Part shown: one piece after another, positions 26,701 through 36,187 of the stretch | Layout of the letters: every line of letters begins with the position of its first letter | Numbering within the stretch: position 1 is the stretch's first letter | Source: Cylindrospermum sp. FACHB-282 | GTDB taxonomy: Bacteria; Cyanobacteriota; Cyanobacteriia; Cyanobacteriales; Nostocaceae | DNA: 64,000 bases | NCBI RefSeq assembly: GCF_014697195.1 | Contig: NZ_JACJRJ010000015.1 | Span: forward strand, 1 to 64,000 | Direction: 5' to 3' | Translations under genes and position numbers: made by a program | The notes under the pieces: generated by a model | What the model was told of the DNA's origin: nothing | Database searches by the model: none | Seen by the model: the letters and a program-made list of their open reading frames with translations, nothing else

Positions 26701-28073
26701 TGTTACATCGATGGATGCAAGTGCTAGTAGAGCAAGGCCAGCTACAGCAAGATGCAGGGAGTTTTGCCAACCTGCTGCCAGTTTCCACAGACTCTATTAA
26801 TGCTCTTTTACAAGAAGCTAAAGTCAGATTTGCAGATGCATCCAGATTGGTAAATCTCGTTGAAAAATGTGGCGAAAATCTGGCAGCCGTACTTACTGGT
26901 GAAAAAGAGCCGTTGGAACTTCACGTTGCTGTGCAAAACAAAGGAATTACAAAGGTAGACTCACCTTTGTATAACCACTGCAAGAAGATTATCCGGGCCA
27001 GCTTGGAAGATGTGGTGAAGTCATTATCACCAAAGGTAAACCTCAGAATTCTGGAAATCGGCGGGGGAACTGGTATCGCCACGGCAGAATTACTGCCTGT
27101 GTTGCCCTTAGAGCAAACAAACTACACCTTTACCGATGTGGGCGGTTGGTTCTTGAAGCAAGCCCAACAGAAGTTTAGCGTTTATCCATTTGTCGAATAT
27201 CGTTTTCTAGACATCCAGGAACCTCCAACCCAACAAGGGTACTCTAGCCACAGCTTTGATGTGGTGGTAGCAATTAATGTGCTACATACTACTCGCAATA
27301 TAGGAGAAACCCTCCAGCATGTCCGCTCTTTGTTGGCTCCAGGCGGTTTCCTTCTGCTGTGGGAGATTACCCAAGCTCAACCAGAGTTTGATGTTACTGG
27401 CGGACTGTTGATGAATCTGTTGGCAGATGAAGAACGCAGCAAAGGTAATCCATTTTTATCAAAGGAGCAGTGGGATACAGCACTACGTTCCTCTGGGTTT
27501 GTTTCCGTGGTGACTTTATCGGAAACTGAAGCTTTCGGGCATCATGTTTTTGCGGCTCAAGCTTCTGGGTCGGTAGAGAAGAAGACACCTGTAGCATTTA
27601 CCGCGACTCTTGAACAAAAAGACTTATGGCGTAAAAAGCCGGAGATTTTGCCAGAGGAATTGGTGCAGGAGAATCAGTCTCAACCCACTCGTTCTAGCCC
27701 CGATTTGGGAAAGGCTTATGTTGCTCCCCGTAACGAGATTGAGTTTACCCTAGGGAAAATCTGGCAAGAACTTCTGGGTAATCAACAAGTGAGCATTCAC
27801 GACAACTTCTTTGAGTTGGGAGGTGATTCTTTGTTTGCTACTATGCTTGTTTCTCGGCTGTGCAAAACCTTTGAGGTAGAACTACCTTATCAAAGCTTTT
27901 TTGAAACTCCTACTGTAGCTGAATTAGCTGAGGCGATTGTTCAACGACTGGCTCAACAGACAGATGAGAAAATACTAGCTCAGGCCTTAGCAGAAATCCA
28001 AGAACTATCAGATGAGGAAGTGCAGACAATACTTACTTCCCAAGAACAGTTGATTGAAGTAGGAGAGGCCTAA
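23763..28073 (+). CDS. PKS: KS-AT-C-methyltransferase-ACP
   Basis: A type I PKS of 1436 residues. The ketosynthase has its Cys near 185 (TGCSSS) and the ETHGTGT and NIGHLD histidine motifs. The acyltransferase has GHSIGEY (Ser near 634) and HAFH near 730, the malonyl-CoA signature. A SAM methyltransferase domain has LEIGGGTG near 1098. There is no ketoreductase or dehydratase. The ACP has LGGDSLFAT near 1356. It should extend the peptide with malonate, methylate the alpha carbon and leave the beta-keto group. The C-terminal helix (LAEIQELSDEEVQTIL) pairs with the N-terminal LSPEKRQLLLQRL type of helix on the next protein. An in-frame GTG at 23760 directly precedes the chosen ATG. The stop overlaps the next ATG by one base. 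Confidence 0.92.
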   Translation: MKNPEDINQPSELDIAIIGMSGRFPQAQNLEKYWQNLRDGVESISFFSEQELRNEGVEESDLSQPNYVKASAVLEDAELFDASFFDYSPRVAEIMDPQHRLFLESAWDAIENAGYNSETYPGEISIYGGASISSYFLFNLFCNTKLLKLVGFDQIRHNNRTDNLTTRVAYKLNLRGTAITIQTGCSSSLVALHLACQSLLDHECDMALAGGVSISALQKTGYVYQEGGILSPDGHCRAFDAKAQGTVNGNGVAIVVLKRLIDAIADRDCIHAVIKGSAINNDGSAKVGYTAPSVEGQAKVIAEALAMARIEPDMVSYIETHGTGTVLGDPIEIAALTKSFHPSTNKQKFCAIGSVKTNIGHLDTASGIAGLIKTVLALKHKQIPPSLHFQQPNPQIDFANSPFYVNNTLAEWKSNGNPRRAGVSSFGIGGTNAHAILEEAPTIEASSASRQWQLLVLSAKTKSALETATVNLFQHFQHHPQLNLADAAYTLQVGRQEFNHRRVIVCQNLNDAVQALETTDTQPSCTNFTELCEQQTVFMYPGQGTQYVGMGQDLYQTEPIFRQQVDYCCELLKPHLGLDLRTVLYPQEQQTAAAAQQLKQTYITQPALFVIEYALAKLWIDWGLHPKAMIGHSIGEYVAACLAGVFSLEDALVLVASRGRLMQQLPAGEMLAVPLPEKEVQSLLGEKLSLAASNAPDRCVVSGPKSAIDDLQNHLTKQGIDCRPLHTSHAFHSQMMNSIIEPFTQQLEKVNFNSPKIPFLSNVTGTWITASESTNPSYWSQHLCQTVRFGEGIAELLKEPNQIFLEVGPGRTLSTLTRQQAKGQLVFCSLRHPQEQKSDLAFLLNTLGQLWLNGIKLDWSGFYANERRHRIPLPTYPFERQRYWIEPQKPTSDAVQFQPQSTASELWKSLVNACHKQDRAGIKELDEQTYLANKQCLDSLCAAYMNQALRRLGTFSKADEKYSLEQLFEQGQIIPRYQQLLHRWMQVLVEQGQLQQDAGSFANLLPVSTDSINALLQEAKVRFADASRLVNLVEKCGENLAAVLTGEKEPLELHVAVQNKGITKVDSPLYNHCKKIIRASLEDVVKSLSPKVNLRILEIGGGTGIATAELLPVLPLEQTNYTFTDVGGWFLKQAQQKFSVYPFVEYRFLDIQEPPTQQGYSSHSFDVVVAINVLHTTRNIGETLQHVRSLLAPGGFLLLWEITQAQPEFDVTGGLLMNLLADEERSKGNPFLSKEQWDTALRSSGFVSVVTLSETEAFGHHVFAAQASGSVEKKTPVAFTATLEQKDLWRKKPEILPEELVQENQSQPTRSSPDLGKAYVAPRNEIEFTLGKIWQELLGNQQVSIHDNFFELGGDSLFATMLVSRLCKTFEVELPYQSFFETPTVAELAEAIVQRLAQQTDEKILAQALAEIQELSDEEVQTILTSQEQLIEVGEA

Positions 28074-31000
28074 TGAGTGACTTTAGCAAACAAATCGGCG
28101 CACTTTCCCCGGAGAAACGTCAGCTTTTGCTGCAACGGCTTAACCAGAAAAAAGAGATTGTCGGCTCACAAACACAAATCAAACCCCAAAGTCGAGAGTC
28201 TAACTGTTTTCCCCTATCTTTTGCCCAAGAGCGGCTGTGGTTTCTAGATCAGTTCCAGCCTAATCAACCTTTATACAATGAACCCACAGTTTTGCGCCTG
28301 AAGGGAGCGCTTAACGTGGTTGCACTGGTGCAGACACTTAATGAAATCCTGCGGCGTCATGAAGCTTTACGCACGACTTTTTGTGTATTGGCAGGGCAAC
28401 CAAGCCAAGTTATCGCCCCAAGTTTGACCCTGGACTTACCGATAGTAGATATACAGTCCCTTCCTCCAAAGGAGCGAGAGACTGAGGCTCAAAGGTTAGC
28501 CACTGAGGAGGCTCAACTTCCCTTCGACCTGTCCCAGGGGCCGCTAGTGCGGGTGACTCTGCTGAAATTGGGCGCAACTGAGTATCTGCTACTGTGGACG
28601 ATGCATCACATAGTCTGTGATGGCTGGTCTTTTGGGGTCATTATCCGTGAATTGATGGCGCTCTATCAGTCCTTTGCTCAAGGTCAGCCTTCCCCACTCC
28701 CAGAACTGCCAATCCAATATGCTGACTTTGCCCTTTGGCAACGGCAGTGGTTGCAAAAAGAAGTGCTAGATGCTCAAGTTTCCTACTGGAAGCGGCAGTT
28801 GAGCAATGGGCCAAAGCTATTGGACTTAATGACTGACCGCCCTCGCCCGGTGGTTCAAAGTTATAGCGGTGCGAGGCAATCTCTGGTACTGTCCCAACCT
28901 TTAACTGAAGCCCTTAAAGCTTTAAGCCAGGAGTCCAAGGCGACGCTATTTATGACTTTGCTGGCAGCTTTCAATACTTTGCTCTACCGATACAGTGGAC
29001 AGGACGATATCCTGGTAGGCACTACTATCTCTGGTCGTAACCGGCTCGAAATTGAGGGGCTAATTGGCTTCTTTGTCAATACCCTGGTGATGCGAACTAA
29101 CCTTGGGGGTGCTGTAAGTTTTCGGGAGATTTTGCACCGAGTGCGAGAGGTTTCTATAAGTGCCTATGCTCATCAGGACTTGCCCTTTGAGCGATTGGTG
29201 GAGGAATTACAGCCGGAAAGGAACCTTAGTCATGCACCATTTTTTCAGGTGATGTTTCAACTCCAAAATACTCCAGCTACAACTTTGGATCTACCAGACT
29301 TGTCTTTGCTCCTTGTGGAGTCCAACAGGGAAACGGCTAGGTTTGACTTGGCTCTATCCATGACGGACACTAAGCAAGGGCTGATGGGAGTGATGGAACA
29401 TAACACGGATTTGTTTGATGTAGCTACCATCACCCGGATGTTAGGACATTTCCAGACGTTGCTAGAAGGCATAGTCGCTAATCCTGACCAGCTAATCTCA
29501 ACTTTGCCCCTGTTGACGGCAGCAGAGGAGCATCAGCTGCTGGTGGAATGGAATGATACTCAAACAAACTATCCCCTGGATAAATGTATTCATCAGTTAT
29601 TTGAGGAGCAGGTGGTGCGATCGCCTGATGCCATAGCTGTAGTTTTTGAAGACAAGCAACTAACATATCGGGAACTCAATCAACGCGCTAATCAACTAGC
29701 ACACCACCTGCAACAACAGGGAGTAGGGCCAGAGGTATTGGTGGGGATTTGTGTAGAGCGATCGCTAGAAATGGTCGTAGGTATTTTAGCCATTCTCAAA
29801 GCTGGGGGTGCATATCTACCACTAGACCCTGTTTATCCACCAGAACGCTTGGGTTTCATGTTAGAGGATGCCCAAATATCAGTGTTACTCACTCAACAAC
29901 AGCTAGTTGCCGGACTTCCTCAACATGATGCAAAAGTTATTTGCCTAGATAGCGATGAAAATGCGATCGCCCAAGCAAGTCAACAGAACCTTAACAACCT
30001 GACAACACCAGATAACTTAGCTTATGTAATTTATACCTCCGGTTCTACAGGCAAACCTAAAGGTGTAACAATTCAGCACAGATCCTTAGTCAACTATACC
30101 CACGCTGCTTGCTTGCACTATGGTCTACAGCCAAGTGACCGCATTTTGCAATTTGCATCCATCAGTTTTGATGCCGCAGCCGAGGAGATATTTCCTTGTT
30201 TAACCCAAGGGGCTACATTGGTGCTGCGTACAGAGTCCATGCTCAGTTCAATACCTGATTTTCTAGAAAAATGCAGCGATTGGAAATTAACTGTTTTGGA
30301 TCTACCAACAGCTTTTTGGCATCAACTCACAACCGAATTAGTTGAAAAGGATTTACCCCTACCCGAACAACTGCGTTTAGTAATTATTGGTGGAGAAAAG
30401 GCACTTTCAGAACGCTTAATTTTATGGCACAAGCACGTCAGCAAAGACGTGCAATTAATCAATTCTTATGGCCCTACAGAAACAACCATCGTGGCAACTA
30501 TCAGCAACTTGTCACAATCGACAAAGTTAGAAGTTCCCATTGGTAAAGCAATTCAAAATGTCCAAACTTACATTTTAGACTCTTGCTTGCAACCTACTCC
30601 CATCGGAGTACCAGGTGAACTTTATATTGGTGGTGTTGGTGTTGCTAGGGGCTACCTCAACCGCCCTGAACTCACTGCCGAAAAATTTATTCTTAACCCT
30701 TTCAATCAAAATTCAGGGGCACGTCTGTACAAAACTGGGGACTTAGTTCGCTACCTACCCAATGGAGAAATCCAACTGCTTGGACGCATCGATGACCAAG
30801 TAAAAATTCGTGGTTTCCGCATCGAACTAGGCGAAATTGAAGCCAAATTAAACCAACATCCTGATGTCAGCCAAAGTGTGGTTTTAGCATGGGGAGATGA
30901 ACTTGGTGATCAACGCCTTGTGGCTTATATTCAATATCAATCACAGCAGACACCTAAAGTCACAGAATTGCGTAGCTTTCTGAAAGAGCAGTTACCACAA

Positions 31001-31480
31001 TATATGATACCTGCTGCTTTTGTTCTACTTTCAACCCTACCACTTTTACCCAACGGCAAAATCGACCGGCGAGGACTACCAGCACCAGAAATGATGCGTC
31101 CAGAGTTAGAAGTTGGTTATGTGATGCCACAAACCGAAGTCGAACGCACCATTGCTCAAATTTGGCAACAGGCTCTGAATATCGAAAAGATAGGTATTCA
31201 CGATAACTTCTTTGAACTCGGCGGCCATTCATTACTCATGGTTAAGGTAAATAGCCAATTGCGGGAAATATTACAGACCGATTTATCTATGCTCGATATG
31301 TTTAGATATCCAACTATTAGTTCATTAGCAGAAAATTTCAGTCAAAGCAAAAAGCCAACATCAACTCAACAACCAAGAGATATTGAAACTGACAAAATTC
31401 TTGCTGGTAAAGCGCAGCAAAAAAGCCGCCTGCAAAAAATGAAATCCATGAAAAATATCTCGTTACCGAATGATTTATAA
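28073..31480 (+). CDS. NRPS: C-A(Lys/Orn-like)-T
   Basis: A 1135-residue complete elongation module. An N-terminal docking helix (LSPEKRQLLLQRL) is followed by a C domain with intact HHIVCDG near 178, an A domain (about 500-990) with TSGSTGKPKG, and a T domain with ELGGHSLLMV. The tail is basic. The eye-read specificity string is DAEDIGSIVK. It shares seven of ten positions with the Lys string I recall for bacitracin synthetase (DAESIGSVCK), so a basic residue such as Lys or Orn is the best guess, with low certainty. The chain it accepts comes from the methylating PKS, giving an amide of an alpha-methyl beta-keto acid. The next PKS then extends its own residue. Confidence 0.9.
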   Translation: MSDFSKQIGALSPEKRQLLLQRLNQKKEIVGSQTQIKPQSRESNCFPLSFAQERLWFLDQFQPNQPLYNEPTVLRLKGALNVVALVQTLNEILRRHEALRTTFCVLAGQPSQVIAPSLTLDLPIVDIQSLPPKERETEAQRLATEEAQLPFDLSQGPLVRVTLLKLGATEYLLLWTMHHIVCDGWSFGVIIRELMALYQSFAQGQPSPLPELPIQYADFALWQRQWLQKEVLDAQVSYWKRQLSNGPKLLDLMTDRPRPVVQSYSGARQSLVLSQPLTEALKALSQESKATLFMTLLAAFNTLLYRYSGQDDILVGTTISGRNRLEIEGLIGFFVNTLVMRTNLGGAVSFREILHRVREVSISAYAHQDLPFERLVEELQPERNLSHAPFFQVMFQLQNTPATTLDLPDLSLLLVESNRETARFDLALSMTDTKQGLMGVMEHNTDLFDVATITRMLGHFQTLLEGIVANPDQLISTLPLLTAAEEHQLLVEWNDTQTNYPLDKCIHQLFEEQVVRSPDAIAVVFEDKQLTYRELNQRANQLAHHLQQQGVGPEVLVGICVERSLEMVVGILAILKAGGAYLPLDPVYPPERLGFMLEDAQISVLLTQQQLVAGLPQHDAKVICLDSDENAIAQASQQNLNNLTTPDNLAYVIYTSGSTGKPKGVTIQHRSLVNYTHAACLHYGLQPSDRILQFASISFDAAAEEIFPCLTQGATLVLRTESMLSSIPDFLEKCSDWKLTVLDLPTAFWHQLTTELVEKDLPLPEQLRLVIIGGEKALSERLILWHKHVSKDVQLINSYGPTETTIVATISNLSQSTKLEVPIGKAIQNVQTYILDSCLQPTPIGVPGELYIGGVGVARGYLNRPELTAEKFILNPFNQNSGARLYKTGDLVRYLPNGEIQLLGRIDDQVKIRGFRIELGEIEAKLNQHPDVSQSVVLAWGDELGDQRLVAYIQYQSQQTPKVTELRSFLKEQLPQYMIPAAFVLLSTLPLLPNGKIDRRGLPAPEMMRPELEVGYVMPQTEVERTIAQIWQQALNIEKIGIHDNFFELGGHSLLMVKVNSQLREILQTDLSMLDMFRYPTISSLAENFSQSKKPTSTQQPRDIETDKILAGKAQQKSRLQKMKSMKNISLPNDL

Positions 31481-31567
31481 AAACTATATTTTTCTTGGCT
31501 CTGGGGTTCGTTGCAAAAAAAAATATACCTCAAAGAACATTGCTAAATTTACGGGTTTACTAAATAG

Positions 31568-34500
31568 ATGAATACAGCAACACAAACAAATCTCCAAAAT
31601 GGCTCAGAAATAGCAATCATTGGATTATCCGGCAGATTTCCCGGTGCAAAAAATATTGATGAATTTTGGCACAATCTCCAAAATGGCGTAGAGTCGATTG
31701 ATTTTTTCAATGAGCAAGAACTGCTAAATTCTGGAATAAATCCAGAGGTGCTAAAAAACCCTCGCTATGTCAAAGCACGGGCTGTATTAAAAGATGTTGA
31801 ATTGTTTGATGCTGCCTTCTTTGGCTTTAATCCCAGAGAAGCAGAAATCACCGATCCTCAACATCGCCTTTTTTTAGAATGTGCTTGGGAATCCCTGGAA
31901 AACGCTGGCTACGACTCCGAAACATACAAAGGCACAATTGGCGCTTTCGCTGGATCTGGTTTGAGCAGCTATTTACTCAACATTTGTTTAAACCAAAACC
32001 TGATTGACTCAATAGACTCTCACCAACTGACAATAGCTGGTGATAAAGATTTCCTCACAACTCGTGTTGCCTACAAACTTAATCTAGAAGGACCTAGTTA
32101 TACAATTCAAACCGCCTGCTCAACTTCATTGGTAGCTGTTCACCTAGCTTGTCAAAGCTTGTTGAATGGTGAATGCGATATGGCTTTAGCTGGTGGGGTA
32201 TCTATTAGTTCTTCGCGCAAAGCTGGTTATGTTTACAAAGAAGGAGGAATTCATTCTCCCGACGGACACTGTCGCGCCTTTGATGCTAAAGCACAGGGTA
32301 CTGTTGGGGGCGAAGGAGTGGGGATTGTAGTTCTCAAGCGTTTAGAAGACGCCCTTGCTGATGGAGACTCTATTCAAGCGGTGATTAAAGGTTCAGCTGT
32401 GAATAACGATGGGTCTTTCAAAGTCAGTTATACAGCACCTCGGATAGAAGGACAAGCAAAGGTAATTCAAACTGCTCAAGCGATCGCAGAAGTTGAAGCG
32501 GAAACAATTACCTATATTGAAGCCCACGGTACAGCCACCTCTCTAGGAGATCCGATTGAAATTGCGGCACTCACACAAGCTTTTAGAGCCAGTACACAAA
32601 AAAAATCCTTCTGTGCAATTGGTTCGGTTAAAACCAACATCGGGCATTTGGATACTGCTGCTGGGGTAACGGGTTTAATCAAAACCGTCTTAGCCCTCAA
32701 GCATCAACAGATTCCCCCTAGCTTACATTTTGAACAACCCAATCCCCAAATTGACTTTGCCAACAGTCCTTTTTACGTCAATACTTCCCTTTCACAATGG
32801 CAGGTAAACGGCATTCCCCGGCGCGCCGGTGTCAGTTCTTTTGGTATTGGTGGTACTAATGCCCATGTAATTCTAGAAGAAGCACCAGTGCTGGAAGCTT
32901 CTAGCCCTTCTCGCCCTTGGCAGTTGTTGTTGCTCTCTGCCAAAACGGATACCGCCCTAGAAACCGCCACCAAAAATTTAGCTGATTATCTCCAGCAACA
33001 GCCAAATTTAAATTTAGCCGATGTCGCCCACACTCTAGCTATGGGTCGGCGAAGTTTTGAGCATCGCCGGATGTTAGTGTGTGAAAATCTAGATGATGCG
33101 GTGAAGGGGTTGAAAAACTTAAAACCGCCAACAATTTTTACCCCCACTCATCGCCCAGTTGTGTTCATGTTTCCCGGTCAGGGTTCCCAATATGTCAACA
33201 TGGGCCGGGAACTTGATCAAACAGAACCGATTTTTCGACAACATCTGGACTGTTGCTGCGAACTGCTCAAACCCCATTTAGGGCTAGATTTGCGCGATGT
33301 ACTTTACCCCAGTAGCGCCGAGACAGCAGCACAGCAGTTGACACAGACGGCAATTACTCAACCAGTCTTGTTTGCGATTGAGTACGCCTTAGCTAAGTTA
33401 TGGATGGCCTGGGGAGTGGTTCCAGAGGCGATGATTGGTCACAGTATTGGTGAATATGTGGCAGCAACAATTGCTGGGGTGTTCTCATTGGCAGATGCTT
33501 TAGCAATAGTTGCTACCCGTGGACAACTGATGCAGCAATTACCAAAGGGGGCGATGCTCTCTGTTCAACTTCCAGAGTCGGAGATTCAACCCCTGTTGGG
33601 CGAAACCCTGTCTTTAGCTGCCAGGAATGCACCAGGCTTATGTGTAGTTGCTGGGTGCATCGAGGCGGTAGAGGAATTGGCACAGCAGTTAGATGCCAGG
33701 GGTGTAGCTTGTCGGCAACTGCATACATCCCATGCCTTTCACTCGTTGATGATGGATTCGGTAATTGAGCCATTTACAGCGCAGTTACAAAAAGTTCAAC
33801 TCAGTTCTCCCCAAATTCCATTTATTTCTAATGTCACCGGCACTTGGATTACCACAGCAGAAGCAACAGATCCTGATTATTGGGCTAGGCATCTCCGGCA
33901 ACCAGTACGCTTTGAAGAAGGAATTGCTGAGTTACTTAAACAACCTAAGTCTATTCTGTTGGAGGTTGGGCCGGGCAGGACTTTAAGTAGATTTGTCCAG
34001 CAGCATCAGGTTGAGGAACTGATGGTACTGACTTCAATTCGCCATCCCCAGGAACAGCAATCGGATGTTGAATTTTTACTCAAAAGTTTAGGTCAACTCT
34101 GGTTGGCAGGTGTAAAAATCGATTGGTCTGGTGTTTATATCCATGAAAAACGCCGTCATCTTCCTTTGCCAACTTATCCCTTTGAGCGTCAGGGTTACTG
34201 GATTGAACTGCAAAAGGAACTACCAAGCAAATTTACAGACACCAAAAAACTGGATATTGCTGACTGGTTTTACATCCCTTCTTGGAAACGGTCTTTACCA
34301 CCAATTAGTTCACAGTTTGAGGCAGTTACGGCAGGGTGTTGCTTATTGTTTGTGGATGAGTGCGGCTTGGGTGAAAAAATGGCTCAAAGATTGGAACTCC
34401 AAGGTCAGGATGTGATTATCGTCAGAGTTGGGGAGCAATTTAGTGGTGATTCTTCTCCACCTAGCTATACAATCAACCCCGGCAAACGGGATGATTACGA

Positions 34501-36187
34501 CGCTTTATTCAAAGAATTGCGTCTTAGGGGGAAAATTCCCCAGAGAATTGTTCATTTGTGGAGTGTGACCGCAGATATCTATCCAGACGGTTGGGAAAGG
34601 GATGAAACTTTAGGGTTTTATAGCTTGCTGTATCTCACACAGGCATTAGGAGAACAAAATTTCACAATGGCGATCGCGATCGCCATTGTCTCCAATAATA
34701 TGCAAGAAGTCACAGGATCAGATTTACTCTACCCAGAGAAAGCCCTGATTTTGGGTGCGTGTCAAGTTGTACCCTTGGAATACCCCAATATTAGCTGCCG
34801 CAGCATCGATGTTTTATTGCCAGCATCAGCAAGTAGCCAAGAAGCACAGTTAGTAGAATGGCTAGTAGCAGAACTCACCCTGGCAAACACCGAAAAGGCG
34901 ATCGCCTATCGTGGACATCATCGCTGGGTACAAACCTTTGAACCAGTCCAATTAAACACCAATGTTGCCCAAAATCCGCGACTCAGACAACAGGGCGTCT
35001 ATCTAATTACAGGGGGATTAGGTGGTGTGGGGTTAGCACTTGCCGAATACCTAGCCCAAACCCTACAGGCAAAACTCATTTTGATTGGGCGTTCAGCTGT
35101 TCCCCACCGCGACGATTGGCCAGAATGGCTATCTGCTCATCATCAACATGATTCAACAAGCTGCAAAATCCGCCAATTGCAACATTTAGAAGCCTTAGGT
35201 GCACAAGTCATGGTAGCTACTGCCGACGTAGCCAACACCGAGCAAATGTCAGCAGTCCTCAAACAAGCCCATCAGCAATTTGGTCAAATTCACGGCGTCA
35301 TCCATGCCGCAGCCGTCCCCGGAGGAGGGATGATACAACTCAAAACAGCAGATGCAGCTGCCGATGCCCTAGCCCCAAAAGTCAAAGGCACCCGTGTACT
35401 TGATGCTCTCTTCCAGAACACTAAATTAGATTTCTTCATCCTCTGTTCCTCCCTTAACTCCTTTTTAGGCGTGCCGGGAATGGTAGATTATATTGCCGAA
35501 AATGCCTTTCTTGATGCCTTTGCTCACTACAGTACCGCTAAATATAACGACAGGTTCATTACCTCCATTAACTGGGATAGATGGGAAAATCTAGGTATGG
35601 CAGTTGCTATAGAAGCACGGCATCAGGGCATAACTGGACAAAAACTAGCAGCCGGAATCACCTTAACTGAAGGCATTGATGCCTTTAGACGCATTCTCTT
35701 GAGTAGCCCTGTCCCCCAAGTAATTGTCTCCAGCCAAAACTTTCAGCACCTAGTGCAGCGGCAGTCTACGGTCAAATATTTGGCAGAAAAATTAGCCCAA
35801 CTCAGACCTGCTAAACCGACTCATCCCCGCCCCAAATTGGAGAATGCTTATGTTGCGCCTCAAAATGAAGTCGAGGGCACTTTATCCGACCTTTGGCAAA
35901 AACTTTTGAGCATTGAAAAAGTCGGCATTCACGACAACTTTTTTGAATTGGGCGGAGACTCATTATTCGCCACACAGCTAGTTTCTCAGATGTGCAAAAT
36001 CTTCCAAGTTGAACTGTCTTATAAAAATTTCTTTAATCAACCCACCATAGCTGAATTGGCAGTAGTAATTGTCCAAAAACTCACCGAACAGGCTTCGGAA
36101 GCCGCACTGTTTCAAGCCTTAGCCGAAATTGAGCAACTATCTCAAGATGAGGCACAGAAAATACTGGCGAGGCAAGAGGCAATTTAA
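31568..36187 (+). CDS. PKS: KS-AT-KR-ACP
   Basis: A type I PKS of 1539 residues. The ketosynthase has its Cys near 184 (TACSTS). The acyltransferase has Ser near 626 (GHSIGEY) and HAFH, again malonyl-type. The ketoreductase has the NADPH loop TGGLGGVG near 1147 and the catalytic Tyr near 1308 (VDYIAENAF). The ACP has LGGDSLFAT. It would extend the amino acid from the preceding C-A-T module by two carbons and reduce the ketone, giving a statine-like beta-hydroxy-gamma-amino acid unit. There is no methyltransferase, unlike the other PKS. The C-terminal helix (LAEIEQLSQDEAQKIL) closely resembles that of the first PKS. It ends immediately before the ATG of the next gene. Confidence 0.92.
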   Translation: MNTATQTNLQNGSEIAIIGLSGRFPGAKNIDEFWHNLQNGVESIDFFNEQELLNSGINPEVLKNPRYVKARAVLKDVELFDAAFFGFNPREAEITDPQHRLFLECAWESLENAGYDSETYKGTIGAFAGSGLSSYLLNICLNQNLIDSIDSHQLTIAGDKDFLTTRVAYKLNLEGPSYTIQTACSTSLVAVHLACQSLLNGECDMALAGGVSISSSRKAGYVYKEGGIHSPDGHCRAFDAKAQGTVGGEGVGIVVLKRLEDALADGDSIQAVIKGSAVNNDGSFKVSYTAPRIEGQAKVIQTAQAIAEVEAETITYIEAHGTATSLGDPIEIAALTQAFRASTQKKSFCAIGSVKTNIGHLDTAAGVTGLIKTVLALKHQQIPPSLHFEQPNPQIDFANSPFYVNTSLSQWQVNGIPRRAGVSSFGIGGTNAHVILEEAPVLEASSPSRPWQLLLLSAKTDTALETATKNLADYLQQQPNLNLADVAHTLAMGRRSFEHRRMLVCENLDDAVKGLKNLKPPTIFTPTHRPVVFMFPGQGSQYVNMGRELDQTEPIFRQHLDCCCELLKPHLGLDLRDVLYPSSAETAAQQLTQTAITQPVLFAIEYALAKLWMAWGVVPEAMIGHSIGEYVAATIAGVFSLADALAIVATRGQLMQQLPKGAMLSVQLPESEIQPLLGETLSLAARNAPGLCVVAGCIEAVEELAQQLDARGVACRQLHTSHAFHSLMMDSVIEPFTAQLQKVQLSSPQIPFISNVTGTWITTAEATDPDYWARHLRQPVRFEEGIAELLKQPKSILLEVGPGRTLSRFVQQHQVEELMVLTSIRHPQEQQSDVEFLLKSLGQLWLAGVKIDWSGVYIHEKRRHLPLPTYPFERQGYWIELQKELPSKFTDTKKLDIADWFYIPSWKRSLPPISSQFEAVTAGCCLLFVDECGLGEKMAQRLELQGQDVIIVRVGEQFSGDSSPPSYTINPGKRDDYDALFKELRLRGKIPQRIVHLWSVTADIYPDGWERDETLGFYSLLYLTQALGEQNFTMAIAIAIVSNNMQEVTGSDLLYPEKALILGACQVVPLEYPNISCRSIDVLLPASASSQEAQLVEWLVAELTLANTEKAIAYRGHHRWVQTFEPVQLNTNVAQNPRLRQQGVYLITGGLGGVGLALAEYLAQTLQAKLILIGRSAVPHRDDWPEWLSAHHQHDSTSCKIRQLQHLEALGAQVMVATADVANTEQMSAVLKQAHQQFGQIHGVIHAAAVPGGGMIQLKTADAAADALAPKVKGTRVLDALFQNTKLDFFILCSSLNSFLGVPGMVDYIAENAFLDAFAHYSTAKYNDRFITSINWDRWENLGMAVAIEARHQGITGQKLAAGITLTEGIDAFRRILLSSPVPQVIVSSQNFQHLVQRQSTVKYLAEKLAQLRPAKPTHPRPKLENAYVAPQNEVEGTLSDLWQKLLSIEKVGIHDNFFELGGDSLFATQLVSQMCKIFQVELSYKNFFNQPTIAELAVVIVQKLTEQASEAALFQALAEIEQLSQDEAQKILARQEAI

